Below are positions 1 through 10,197 of a DNA stretch of 64,000 nt, piece after piece. This stretch comes from Helicobacter pylori (lineage in GTDB: Bacteria; Campylobacterota; Campylobacteria; Campylobacterales; Helicobacteraceae): contig NZ_CP122954.1 of NCBI RefSeq assembly GCF_030323545.1, positions 186,001 to 250,000 of the forward strand, written 5' to 3'. The stretch's first letter is position 1. The number at the start of each line of letters is the position of its first letter. The notes beneath the pieces are model-generated. The model was not told the origin of the DNA and searched no databases. It saw nothing but the letters and a program-made list of their open reading frames with translations. Position numbers and translations under genes: made by a program.

Positions 1-658
1 TTAGAAAATTATAAGAGTTTGAACGCTCTTTTCACGCGCTCTTTAAAAAAAGAACGCCCCTTTGACAAAGCCCCTAACGCATGCATTGCGCCTTGCGATG
101 CTTTGATCACTGAATGCGCTTTTTTAGACAACGATAGCGCTTTACAAATTAAAGGCATGCCCTATAAAGCGCATGAATTAGTGGGCGAAATCAACCCCTT
201 AAGCCCTTCTTTTTTCTATGTGAATTTTTACCTTTCGCCCAAAGATTACCACCACTACCACGCCCCTTGCGATTTAGAAATTTTAGAGGCTCGTTGCTTT
301 GCGGGGAAACTACTGCCAGTCAATAAGCCCTCATTACACAAAAACAAAAATCTGTTTGTGGGCAATGAAAGAGTGGCGCTTGTTGCAAAAGACATTCAAG
401 GCAATAGGCTGTATTTTGTGGCGGTGGGAGCGTTAAATGTGGGTAAAATACGTTTTAATTTTGATAAGAATATCCAAACTAACGCTAAAGCCCATTTGAC
501 GCAAACCTACTCTTACAACCCTCCAATTAAGGTTAAAAAGGGGGATAATTTAGGGAATTTTGAAATGGGCTCTACGATCGTTTTATTCACTCAAAACACC
601 GCTTTTAAAGATTTGAAAGAAAAAAGCGTGAAGTTTGGGGAAAGTATAGGGGAATTTC

Positions 659-669
<11 letters not shown>
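1..669 (+). CDS. psd: Phosphatidylserine decarboxylase proenzyme, 5' end cut by window
   Basis: Converts phosphatidylserine to phosphatidylethanolamine at the inner membrane. The reading frame is open from base 1, so the first part (about 45 residues by family length) lies outside the window; 222 residues are visible. The self-cleavage motif is EMGST, with the Ser codon at 571-573 expected to become the pyruvoyl group of the alpha chain. A His-rich stretch (DYHHYHAP, about 240-270) matches the family's conserved HxxH region. The 3' end overlaps nadA by 11 bases, so the two are probably translationally coupled. Identification is firm from motif and context. Confidence 0.93.
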
Positions 670-2490
<1,821 letters not shown>

Positions 2491-2514
2491 AGGCTTTAAA
2501 AAAGGGTTATTAGC

Positions 2515-5052
2515 ATGCTAAAAGAATATCTAGAAAGCATTAAAGATCTTACGACTGAAAAGAATGAACTCACGCACCGCCATTCTTTATACAACTTGCT
2601 TAATCGGTTAAAAGACCATTTCAATAAAGAATTTAAGATTGAACATGAACCTAAAAAAGAGCAAGGAAGCCAGCCTGATTTTCGCGTTTCTTTTCAAGGG
2701 CTTAACATCGGCTATATAGAAAATAAAAGAGTAGGGGCCAATTTTATAAAGCTCTTAGAAAGTGAACAAATCCGTAAATATTTAGAATTAAACCCCAACC
2801 TCATGCTCACCGATTACCTTAATTTCATGTGGGTGGGGAAAGATGAAAACAACGCTCCTTTCATTAAAAAAGAAATCTCTGTCGCTAGCCTTGATGAACT
2901 CTCTAAACCCCTAAACCCCAAAACACAAACCGAGAGCGATCTGATTGAATTGTTCAAAAGCTTTTTCAATTACGAAGCAGCCCCTATTACTAACGCTAAA
3001 GATTTTGCAACGCATTTAAGCGCGCACACCAGGTATTTAAAAGACGCTTTAATCAAATACCAAGAAAAAACGCAAGTTTCTAGCATTTTTAACAATTTTA
3101 AAGAATATCTTTATGAAGAATTGAGCTTTGAAGACTTTAGCGATGCGCTCGCTCAAACGCTCACCTACAGCCTTTTTATAGCCAAGCTCAACCACCCTTT
3201 TGAAAAAATCAATTTGGATAATGTGAGGAGCTCCATCCCTGAAAATTTCGCTGTGATCAGAGAAATGGCGGATTTTTTAAAGAAGCTTGATGCAATCAAA
3301 GAAATCCAATGGCTTTTAAATGAAATTTTAAGCTTGATCAATCATGTTGATATGGACTCTATCATCAAAGATTTGAATGACGATAAAGACCCTTATTTGC
3401 ACTTTTATGAAACCTTTTTAAGCGCTTATGACCCTAAATTGCGAGAGAAAAAGGGCGTGTATTACACCCCAGATTCTGTGGTGGAATTCATCATTAACGC
3501 TTTGGATAGCCTGCTTAAAACGCATTTCAAAGACGCTCCCTTAGGCTTAAAAAGCGCTTTAGATAACGAAAACATCAAGCTTTTAGATTTTGCCACCGGC
3601 ACAGGCACTTTTTTATTGGAAGCGTTCAGGAAAGCCCTAGAAACGAGAAAGACAAGCGATGGGGGTATCTCCACTAAAGAGGACAAATACCAAAACCTCT
3701 TGAAGCAATTTTATGGGTTTGAATACTTGATCGCTCCTTATGCGATCGCTCATTTGAATCTCAGCCAAGCCTTTAAGGAGGAGTTTAAAAAGCCTCTCAA
3801 AGAAAACGATGCACTTCAAATCATTTTAACCAACACCCTCATACAGCCTAGTGAGATCGCCGCTTATCGTGGGTTGCAACCGATTTTTGAAAAAGAGCTT
3901 AAAAGCGCTCAAAAAATTAAAAAAGATGAAAATATCCTTATCATCACCGGTAATCCCCCTTATAGCGGAGCGAGCAGTAATGAGGGCTTGTTTGAATGGG
4001 AAGTGAAAGCCACTTACGGCATAGAGCCTAAATTCCAAACAATAGAAATTGAAAAAAATGTTAAACTTACCGATAAAATCCAAACGCTTTTAAAGAACAT
4101 TCAAACCCAAAAAGAAAGCGGCGGCAAAGACGCCCTAAAGGAACTTAAAAACCTCCATTCCAAATACAAACTACAAGATGAGAAAAACCCTAAATGGCTC
4201 TTAGACGATTACGTGAAATTCATGCGTTTCGCTCAAAACAAGATCGAATCATTAGGGCATGGCCTTTTTGGCTTTATCTCTAACAACGCCTTTTTAGACA
4301 ACCCCACTTTTAGGGGGTTAAGGCGCTCTCTTTTAGAATGCTACGATGAACTTTATATCTTAAATTTGCATGGAGATGCGAGGAAAAAGGAGAAAACCCC
4401 ACAAGGCGCAAAAGACGAAAATGTTTTTAATATCATGCAAGGCGTGTCCATTAACCTCTTTGTCAAAAAGGCGCAAATCACCAAGCCAAAAATCCACTAT
4501 TATGATGTTTATGGCCAAAGGGCTGGAAAATACGACTTTTTAGCCCAACATGATATAAGTAGCATTGAATGGCTTGAGTTTACCCCAAGAGAGCCTTTTT
4601 ACTCGCTGTTGCCTTTAGAAACAAGCTTGTTAGATGAATACGAACAAGGGTTTAGCGTTCAGGATATGTTTCAAATTGGAAGCACCGGTATTTGTTCGCA
4701 ACGAGACCATGTCGTTTTCCATAAAGACAAAGAAAGCTTATTAAAGCTTTTAAAGGATTTTTCAACCTTAGAACCCAGTGAATTACGCAGAATTTATAAA
4801 ATCAAAAAAGATGGCAGAGATTGGCGTTTAGAATATGCTATTAGAGATGTTAGGGCAAATGCTGATAACTTAGAAAAATACATTGTTTTGTGCCAATACC
4901 GCCCCTTTGATTTTTACTACACTTATTATACCGGTAAATCAAAGTCTTTTATCGCTTATCCACGAGGCGAAGTTTTTAAGCACATGTTACCCCCCCCCCC
5001 CCCCCAACAAACCCTAAAACACCCAATCAAACGCGCAAAAATGCCGTGCTAA
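2515..5052 (+). CDS. Type IIG/ISP-like restriction-modification enzyme, nuclease and methyltransferase part, phase-variable and off
   Basis: A single-chain restriction-modification protein. Seen: an N-terminal PD-(D/E)xK-like pair (PDFRVSF ... GYIENKR, about residues 55-75), an N6-adenine methyltransferase core with motif I LLDFATGTGTF (about 360) and motif IV ITGNPPY (about 480), and no helicase motifs. The specificity half begins near residue 640. A C16 tract at 4990-5005 puts translation into the wrong frame, so the product stops at 5052 after PPPPPQQ and an out-of-frame tail (845 aa). A tract of 14 or 17 C would join it to the fragment at 5006-5592. Even then, IS607 interrupts the gene. 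The truncated product keeps both catalytic domains but lacks most of the specificity domain, so it is probably inactive. Specificity cannot be read from sequence. Confidence 0.88.
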   Translation: MLKEYLESIKDLTTEKNELTHRHSLYNLLNRLKDHFNKEFKIEHEPKKEQGSQPDFRVSFQGLNIGYIENKRVGANFIKLLESEQIRKYLELNPNLMLTDYLNFMWVGKDENNAPFIKKEISVASLDELSKPLNPKTQTESDLIELFKSFFNYEAAPITNAKDFATHLSAHTRYLKDALIKYQEKTQVSSIFNNFKEYLYEELSFEDFSDALAQTLTYSLFIAKLNHPFEKINLDNVRSSIPENFAVIREMADFLKKLDAIKEIQWLLNEILSLINHVDMDSIIKDLNDDKDPYLHFYETFLSAYDPKLREKKGVYYTPDSVVEFIINALDSLLKTHFKDAPLGLKSALDNENIKLLDFATGTGTFLLEAFRKALETRKTSDGGISTKEDKYQNLLKQFYGFEYLIAPYAIAHLNLSQAFKEEFKKPLKENDALQIILTNTLIQPSEIAAYRGLQPIFEKELKSAQKIKKDENILIITGNPPYSGASSNEGLFEWEVKATYGIEPKFQTIEIEKNVKLTDKIQTLLKNIQTQKESGGKDALKELKNLHSKYKLQDEKNPKWLLDDYVKFMRFAQNKIESLGHGLFGFISNNAFLDNPTFRGLRRSLLECYDELYILNLHGDARKKEKTPQGAKDENVFNIMQGVSINLFVKKAQITKPKIHYYDVYGQRAGKYDFLAQHDISSIEWLEFTPREPFYSLLPLETSLLDEYEQGFSVQDMFQIGSTGICSQRDHVVFHKDKESLLKLLKDFSTLEPSELRRIYKIKKDGRDWRLEYAIRDVRANADNLEKYIVLCQYRPFDFYYTYYTGKSKSFIAYPRGEVFKHMLPPPPPQQTLKHPIKRAKMPC
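4990..5005 (+). repeat. Poly-C tract of 16, phase-variation switch of the restriction gene
   Basis: Sixteen consecutive C between tta and aac. The upstream frame reads it as five Pro codons plus CAA and ends 16 codons later. The downstream specificity-domain frame is offset by one base. Slipped-strand change to 14 or 17 C restores continuity up to the IS607 insertion. Long G/C tracts are the standard phase-variation device in H. pylori restriction genes. Confidence 0.93.
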
Positions 5053-5592
5053 ACACCCCACGACAGCTAAAAAACAACGATAAAAGTTGGACGCAATGCT
5101 TTATAAGCTCTCATGTTAATGATCAAGGGTTAAGCTCTGGGGGCAATGGAGCCGGGGTTAATTACCCCCTTTATCAGTTCAGAGATCCTAACTACACCGA
5201 AAATTTTACGCCAGAGTTTAGAGGCTTTATTGACAAGCATTATAACCACCCTTTTGAGCCGCTAGAGGTTTTAAGCTATATTTATGCGTTATTGTATTCC
5301 CCAAACTACCGCAAGCGTTACGAAGATTTTCTCAAAGCCGATTACCCTAAAATCCTTTTCACAAACAATAAAGATTTGTTTAGGGTTTTAAGCCTTTTAG
5401 GGATTGAATTAATCGGCTTGCATGTTTTAAATAAAGAAAGCCTAAATTACAGCTTTGAAAAACTAAAAGACGATACCATAGGTGAATCCTGTTATAAAGA
5501 AGCGCATGATCGTAACCCCATCATCAAAAAACCCTCCCATAACGAGTCAGAACAACGCCTTTATATCAACCATAGCGCTTATTTTAGGGGGG
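5006..5592 (+). pseudogene. Specificity-domain portion of the restriction gene (module C), cut by IS607
   Basis: Continuation of the 2515 gene in the -1 frame, open through 5591. It reads like the type ISP C-terminal specificity domain: a module NAVLNTPRQLKNN ... CFISSHVND ... YPLYQF, then helical signatures SYIYALLYSPNYRKRY, LKADYPKILF and LGIELIGLHVL. A GTG at 5046 could start it but has no obvious ribosome binding site, so separate translation is doubtful. The frame ends at YFRG, exactly where IS607 begins; the sense continues at 7618 (VSKEIYDYRIGGY). The piece is separated from its start by the C tract and from its end by the element. Confidence 0.85.
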
Positions 5593-5664
5593 CTACAAAC
5601 AGCAACTAAAATACTATAATAATCCATAAAACACTATAATTTTTGTATAGGTTATTAAGTTTTG

Positions 5665-5673
5665 TGTTATACT
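5665..5673 (+). promoter_or_regulatory. Candidate extended -10 for IS607 tnpA
   Basis: TGTTATACT (TG, one base, TATACT) ends seven bases before the tnpA ATG at 5680, fitting the H. pylori sigma-80 extended -10. The resulting leader would be very short or absent. Confidence 0.4.
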
Positions 5674-5679
5674 GCTCGC

Positions 5680-6333
5680 ATGAATAAAAGAATGCTATCC
5701 ATCGGTCAAGCGAGTAAGCTTTTAGTGTAACTATCCAAACCTTACGCAATTGGGATAAAAAAGATTTGTTAAAACCTGATGAACTCACTAAAGGCGGTGA
5801 AAGGCGTTATAAGTTAGAAAGTTTAAGGCGTATCAATAGAAGCGTAGTCTTTAATCAAGATGAATTAAAAACAATAGCTTATGCTAGAGTAAGCTCGCAT
5901 GACCAACAAGATGATTTAATCAGACAAGTTCAAGTCTTAGAGCTTTATTGCGCTAAATGCGGCTTTAACTATGAAGTGATACAAGATTTAGGGAGTGGCA
6001 TGAACTACTATAAAAAAGGCTTAACCAAGCTTTTAAATTTAATCTTAGACAATCAAGTCAAACGCCTTGTATTAACGCATAAAGACAGATTATTACGCTT
6101 TGGAGCCGAATTGGTATTCAGTATTTGTGAAGCTAAAGAAGTAGAAGTGATTATCATCAATAAGGGCGATGAGAATGTGAGGTTTGAAGAAGAATTAGCC
6201 AAAGATGTTTTAGAAATTATAACCGTCTTTAGCGCTAGATTGTATGGCTCTAGGTCTAAAAAAAAACAAGAAGCTCTTAAATGAAATGCAAGAAGTAATC
6301 ACTAACAATGTCAGCTATCTCAATCACGCATAA
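5680..6333 (+). pseudogene. tnpA: IS607 TnpA serine recombinase, two frameshifts
   Basis: Serine-family transposase of IS607. The N-terminus MLSIGQASKLL is a MerR-like helix-turn-helix; after it comes the resolvase catalytic start IAYARVSSHDQQDDLIRQ with nucleophile Ser in the ARVSS motif, then LTHKDRLLRFG and an IIIINKG strand. Frame 1 is lost at about 5725, where one G seems missing (cttttagtgtaact gives an early TAA at 5728). Frame is lost again at an A9 run (6258-6266) where eight A would read through to TAA at 6333. The corrected protein would be about 217 aa and its end overlaps tnpB by 26 bases. Confidence 0.88.
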
Positions 6334-7584
6334 AATAGCTTTAAAGCCTAACAACAAGCATATTACTTATTTTAAAAAAGCTTTTGGGTGCGCTAGGTTA
6401 GCTTATAATTGGGGATTAGCTAAGTGGAAAGAAAACTATCAACTAGGCATTAAAACTAACCATCTACAGCTTAAAAAAGAATTTAACGCTCTTAAAAAAT
6501 CGCAATTTAATTTCGTTTATGAAGTAACTAAATACGCCACCCAACAGCCTTTTATCCACTTAAATCTAGCCTTTAATAAGTTTTTTAAGGATTTAAAAAA
6601 AGGTTTAGTGAGTTACCCTAAATTTAAAAAGAAAAGAGAGTTTCAAGGTTCTTTTTATATAGGGGGCGACCAAATTAAAATCATTCAAACAGCTAATACT
6701 GATTATTTAAAAATACCTAACTTACCCCCAATCAAACTCACTGAAAAACTAAGATTTCAAGGCAAAATCAATAACGCTACCATCACTCAAAAGGGCGATC
6801 ATTTCTATGTTTCAATCTCTTGTGATATTGATGAGAGTGAATACAAGCGAACCCATAAACTCCAAGAAAGTCATAATGAGCTAGGGATTGATATAGGGAT
6901 TAAATCCTTTGTGAGTTTGTCTAATGGCTTAAATATCTATGCCCTAAGCCCTTAGATAAGCTTACTAGAAAGCTTGTAAGAATTAGCAGACAACTGAGTA
7001 AAAAAATCCACCCAAAAACCAAAGGGGATAAAACCAAGAAATCTAATAATTACTTAAAGCATTCTAAAAAGCTTACCCACTTGCATGAAAAAATAGCTAA
7101 CATCAGACTTGATTTTTTACACAAGCTCACAAGCTCTCTTATAAGACACTCAAAGTCGTTTTGTTTAGAGAGTTTGAAAGTCAAAAACATGTTTAAAAAT
7201 CACAGGTTAGCTAAATCTTTAAGCGATGTTTCTATGTCCATGTTTAACACGCTATTAAAATATAAAGCTAAATACTCTAATAAAGAAATTTTAATAGCTG
7301 ACACTTACTATCCAAGCTCTAAGACTTGTTCTAATTGTCAAAAAGTTAAACAAGATTTAAAGCTTAACGATAGGATTTATCAATGCCTAGAGTGTGGCTT
7401 TGAATTAGATAGAGATATAAACGCTGCTATCAATCTTTTAAAGCATTTAGTAGGTAGAGTTACTGCCGAATTTACGCCTATGGACTTGACGGCTCTGTTG
7501 AATGATTTGTCCAATAATCGTTTAGCAACTAGCAAGGTTGAACTAGGAATACAACAAAAATCCCAAATTGAGAGAATTTTATAG
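6308..7584 (+). pseudogene. tnpB: IS607 TnpB RuvC-like RNA-guided nuclease, one frameshift
   Basis: OrfB/TnpB of about 425 codons when corrected. The start MSAISITHKIALKPNN and the first half run to 6955; a missing C near 6944 (gccctaag where gcccctaag restores sense) breaks it, and the second half continues to 7584. RuvC residues are all present: Asp in LGIDIGIKSF, Glu in FCLESLKVKNM, Asp in DRDINAAINLL. The zinc ribbon is CSNC ... CLEC. TnpB proteins of IS605/IS607 are established RNA-guided nucleases; this copy would need the frameshift repaired to act. Confidence 0.88.
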
Positions 7585-7617
7585 CTCTTTATAGGATTTT
7601 ATAGGTTTGTAGTAACG
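7420..7617 (+). ncRNA. Possible TnpB guide RNA (omega/re-RNA) at the IS607 right end
   Basis: In IS605/IS607 families the guide RNA overlaps the tnpB 3' end and ends in a guide copied from DNA just outside the right end. Here that flank is the host restriction gene from 7618 (gtgagtaaagaaatttatga). The position is inferred from the family rule only; the upstream boundary is arbitrary and no folding was done. Confidence 0.3.
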
Positions 7618-8007
7618 GTGAGTAAAGAAATTTATGATTACAGGATAGGGGGGTATTGCGTTTTAGACAAATATTTAAAAAGCCACAAAAACGAGCCTTG
7701 CGACTTTGATCATGTAAGCAATATCATTAGAATCATCGCACGCACGATTAAAATCCAAAAAACGCTTGGATTTTTAACGAGCGATTTACCTCATTTAAAA
7801 GGGAATGACAGCCAAGCGTTAATGCAAGAAATCTTGCAAAATCCACCCCCCCCCCCCCCATTTAATACCAATACCGCCCTTATCTTATCGCGCCAAGCCA
7901 AAGCCAGCCTTGACTTTGATGCCGCATTCATCAGCAAAGAAGCGAGCGATCTCAACATCTATTACGGAGGCGGGGGAACAGCCTTCCTTTTATTCTGCCT
8001 TGTCTAA
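7618..8007 (+). pseudogene. C-terminal remnant of the restriction gene fused to a second specificity module (module A)
   Basis: The first 70 residues (VSKEIYDYRIGGYCVLDKYL ... ARTIKIQKTL) are the natural end of the type ISP specificity domain separated by IS607. After LMQEIL, near where the protein should stop, the frame runs through a C14 tract and into NTALILSRQAKASLDFDAAF and ISKEASDLN. That stretch resembles the region following the first C tract rather than a C-terminus. It stops at 8007 inside TAFLLFCL. The opening GTG has only a weak upstream AACGG, so independent expression is doubtful. This looks like a partial, out-of-order copy of the specificity domain. Confidence 0.75.
7846..7859 (+). 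repeat. Second poly-C tract, 14 C
   Basis: Fourteen C in the 3' remnant of the restriction gene. The current length keeps the 7618 frame open into module A. It stands in the same place relative to the following module (Pro run, then N-x-A-L/V-L-x-x-R-Q) as the tract at 4990, which suggests it came from a duplicated copy of the same gene region. Confidence 0.9.
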
Positions 8008-8137
8008 TCTCGCTCTAATTTGCGATAGAGGCTCTAAAGTAAGCCCCATTTCTAATGTTTTTGTAACGAACATGCTTTGCGATTTGCATGTGAATGGATC
8101 GGGGAGTTATGCGTTTTTGTTGTATCGTTTAGAATAG
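8008..8137 (+). pseudogene. Third specificity-module remnant (module B)
   Basis: In another frame the sequence reads SNLALICDRGSKVSP ... NVFVTNMLCDLHVNGSG then SYAFLLYRLE, ending TAG at 8137. It shares the pattern of modules A and C (N-x-A-L-I, Arg, Lys, V-F-[IV]-[ST], D-L, then F-L-L-Y). It has no start of its own; the part of the frame before 7995 is a shadow of module A. Most of it (8019-8132) is repeated at 10198-10311. Confidence 0.6.
8019..8132 (+). repeat. 114-bp direct repeat, left copy, flanking the HinfI-like cassette
   Basis: Matches 10198-10311 with three mismatches (aa for gg and c for t in the middle). It lies inside specificity module B. The pair brackets a complete restriction-modification cassette, as expected from insertion with a long target duplication. 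Confidence 0.92.
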
Positions 8138-8213
8138 GTGGAGACAGATAGTTTCTATCGCTTGATAAGAATAAATCTGGAGATTAAACATTAAGATAGC
8201 CTTAAAACGCTTG

Positions 8214-8222
8214 TGTTAAAAT
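8214..8222 (+). promoter_or_regulatory. Candidate extended -10 of the HinfI-like cassette
   Basis: TGTTAAAAT (TG, one base, TAAAAT) lies 34 bases before the methyltransferase ATG and outside the 114-bp repeat, so the cassette appears to bring its own promoter. Confidence 0.45.
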
Positions 8223-8256
8223 GGCTGGAGTAGCAGATATAAAAGGTTAGTTGATA

Positions 8257-9336
8257 ATGGATTTTTTAAAAGAAAACTTAAACACTATCATAGAGGGGGA
8301 TTGTTTAGAAAAATTGAAAGATTTTCCTGACAGAAGCGTTGATTTTATCTTTGCTGACCCCCCATATTTTATGCAAACAGAGGGGGAATTGAAGCGTTTT
8401 GAAGGCACAAAATTTCAAGGCGTTGAGGATCATTGGGATAAATTTGGCTCTTTTAAGGAATACGATGCCTTTTGTTGGGGTTGGTTAAAAGAATGCCAAA
8501 GGATTTTAAAAGATAATGGCAGTATTTGTGTGATAGGGAGTTTTCACAATATTTTTAGAATTGGTTTTCATTTACAAAATTTAGGGTTTTGGATACTCAA
8601 TGACATTATTTGGCACAAGAGCAATCCGGTGCCTAATTTTGCTGGAAAAAGACTATGCAACGCCCATGAAACGCTTATTTGGTGCGCTAAACACAAAAAC
8701 AGCAAAGTTACTTTTAATTATAAAACAATGAAATATCTTAATAATGACAAACAAGAAAAATCGGTTTGGCAAATCCCTATTTGTATTGGTAACGAAAGAT
8801 TAAAAGACGCGCAAGGTAAAAAAGTGCATTCCACGCAAAAACCAGAAGCGCTTCTAAAAAAAATCATTTTAAGTGCGACTAAACCTAAAGATATTATTTT
8901 AGATCCCTTTTTTGGCACAGGCACAACAGGGGCTGTGGCTAAATCTATGAATAGGTATTTTATTGGCATTGAAAAAGATTCTTTTTATATCAAAGAAGCG
9001 GCAAAACGCCTGAATAACACTAGGGATAAAAGCGATTTTATCACTAATTTAGACTTAGAAACTAAACCCCCAAAAATCCCTATGAGTCTTTTAATTTCTA
9101 AACAATTATTAAAAATCGGGGATTTTTTATACTCACCTAACAAAGAAAAAATTTGTCAAGTTTTGGAAAACGGACAAGTGAGGGATAATGAAAATTATGA
9201 AACTTCTATTCATAAGATGAGCGCTAAATATTTGAATAAAACCAACCATAATGGCTGGAAATTTTTTTATGCGTATTATCAAAATCAATTTTTATTGCTA
9301 GATGAATTGCGTTATATCTGCCAAAAGGAGTTTTAA
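8257..9336 (+). CDS. HinfI-like N6-adenine DNA methyltransferase (predicted GANTC)
   Basis: Modification enzyme of a type II pair, 359 residues from ATG 8257. TTG 8251 is in frame, but ATG is better placed after AAAAGG at 8241-8246. Beta-class order: catalytic motif IV ADPPYFMQ near residue 30 comes before the SAM motif DPFFGTGTT near residue 215. The length and C-terminal extension match M.HinfI-type enzymes, and known H. pylori homologues methylate GANTC; specificity here is inferred from resemblance. TAATG overlap couples it to the endonuclease gene. Confidence 0.9.
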   Translation: MDFLKENLNTIIEGDCLEKLKDFPDRSVDFIFADPPYFMQTEGELKRFEGTKFQGVEDHWDKFGSFKEYDAFCWGWLKECQRILKDNGSICVIGSFHNIFRIGFHLQNLGFWILNDIIWHKSNPVPNFAGKRLCNAHETLIWCAKHKNSKVTFNYKTMKYLNNDKQEKSVWQIPICIGNERLKDAQGKKVHSTQKPEALLKKIILSATKPKDIILDPFFGTGTTGAVAKSMNRYFIGIEKDSFYIKEAAKRLNNTRDKSDFITNLDLETKPPKIPMSLLISKQLLKIGDFLYSPNKEKICQVLENGQVRDNENYETSIHKMSAKYLNKTNHNGWKFFYAYYQNQFLLLDELRYICQKEF

Positions 9337-10169
9337 TGGATTATCAAACCTTTAACGAGATTTTTAATCGTTTTGTCTTTGGAACATCTAAAGCAAAATT
9401 ACTTGAAAATATTGCTGAAAATCCTGAACGCTATTTGGGGATTTTTAGACCCACTAAGCCTAAAACAAAACTATTACAAAATTTATTGACTTCCCATGAG
9501 ATTAAGTTTGGCGATGCGTTTGAATACTTAATAGAACAATATTTAAAAGAGTATAACTTTTCACCTTTATCTAAAAAAATCCCTTATTACAATAAAGATA
9601 AAGAAAAAAGGGAATCTTTAGAATTAGATCAGTTTGCTAAAAAAGATAACACCTATTATTTTATAGAACAAAAAATGCGAGATGACCATGACAGCACCAA
9701 AAAGAGAGGGCAAATAGACAACTTTGAAAGAAAATTAGAGGCTTTAATCCATCATTATGGCGAAAACATTCAAGGCTATTTTTACTTTATAGATGAGAGT
9801 TTGAATAAAAATCAAAATTATTATAAAGAGGAATTGCAAAAATTATCTGTTGATTATGGCGTGCCTTTGAGTTTGTGTTATGGTAAGGAGTTGTTTGAAA
9901 ATCTTAATATCTTGCAAGTTTGGGATGAGGTTTTAAACCATTTAGCATGGTGGCGTGAAACTTTACCTGATTTACCCAGTTTGAATTTTGATGAAAGTCC
10001 TTTAGAGGGCTTTAAAGAAATCAAAGATTTAGTGCCAAGCGTTTATAGAAAGCTTTTGGATAATGATGGAATTTTCAATCTTGTGTTAATTTTATTCCCA
10101 GAACAAAAAGTTTTAAAAATGTTAGTAGAGCATTTAGACAACAAAATAAAACAATCTATCAGCAATTAG
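9336..10169 (+). CDS. HinfI-like type II restriction endonuclease
   Basis: Partner nuclease of 277 residues, started by an ATG that overlaps the methyltransferase stop by one base and preceded by AAAAGGAG. The probable PD-(D/E)xK site is LELDQFAKK ... YFIEQKMRDDHDST (about residues 94-125), with Asp, Glu and Lys in order; the DDHDST neighbourhood resembles R.HinfI as I remember it. It should cut the sequence protected by the upstream methyltransferase. The frame looks intact, so the system may be active. Confidence 0.83.
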   Translation: MDYQTFNEIFNRFVFGTSKAKLLENIAENPERYLGIFRPTKPKTKLLQNLLTSHEIKFGDAFEYLIEQYLKEYNFSPLSKKIPYYNKDKEKRESLELDQFAKKDNTYYFIEQKMRDDHDSTKKRGQIDNFERKLEALIHHYGENIQGYFYFIDESLNKNQNYYKEELQKLSVDYGVPLSLCYGKELFENLNILQVWDEVLNHLAWWRETLPDLPSLNFDESPLEGFKEIKDLVPSVYRKLLDNDGIFNLVLILFPEQKVLKMLVEHLDNKIKQSISN

Positions 10170-10197
10170 CGTCAAAGTTAGAAGAAAAGTTATTGTC

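Larger units (their letters stand above)
5592..7617 (+). mobile_element. IS607: IS607 insertion, 2026 bp
   Basis: Contains a serine-recombinase tnpA with a MerR-like N-terminus and a tnpB, the IS607 gene pair. Removing these 2026 bases joins GGG (5589-5591) to GTG (7618-7620) in frame and rebuilds YFRG-VSKEIYDYRIGGY of the host restriction protein, which fixes both ends to within one base. Insertion between two G residues without target duplication is the known IS607 habit. The ends share an 8-bp inverted match (ctacaaac at 5593-5600, gtttgtag at 7605-7612). Both genes carry frameshifts, so this copy is probably immobile by itself unless those indels are sequencing errors. Confidence 0.93.

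Noticed and set aside
7910..8137. 75-codon frame as a separate gene
   Set aside because: Its first third is a shadow of module A; only the part after about 7995 is meaningful and is listed as a remnant.
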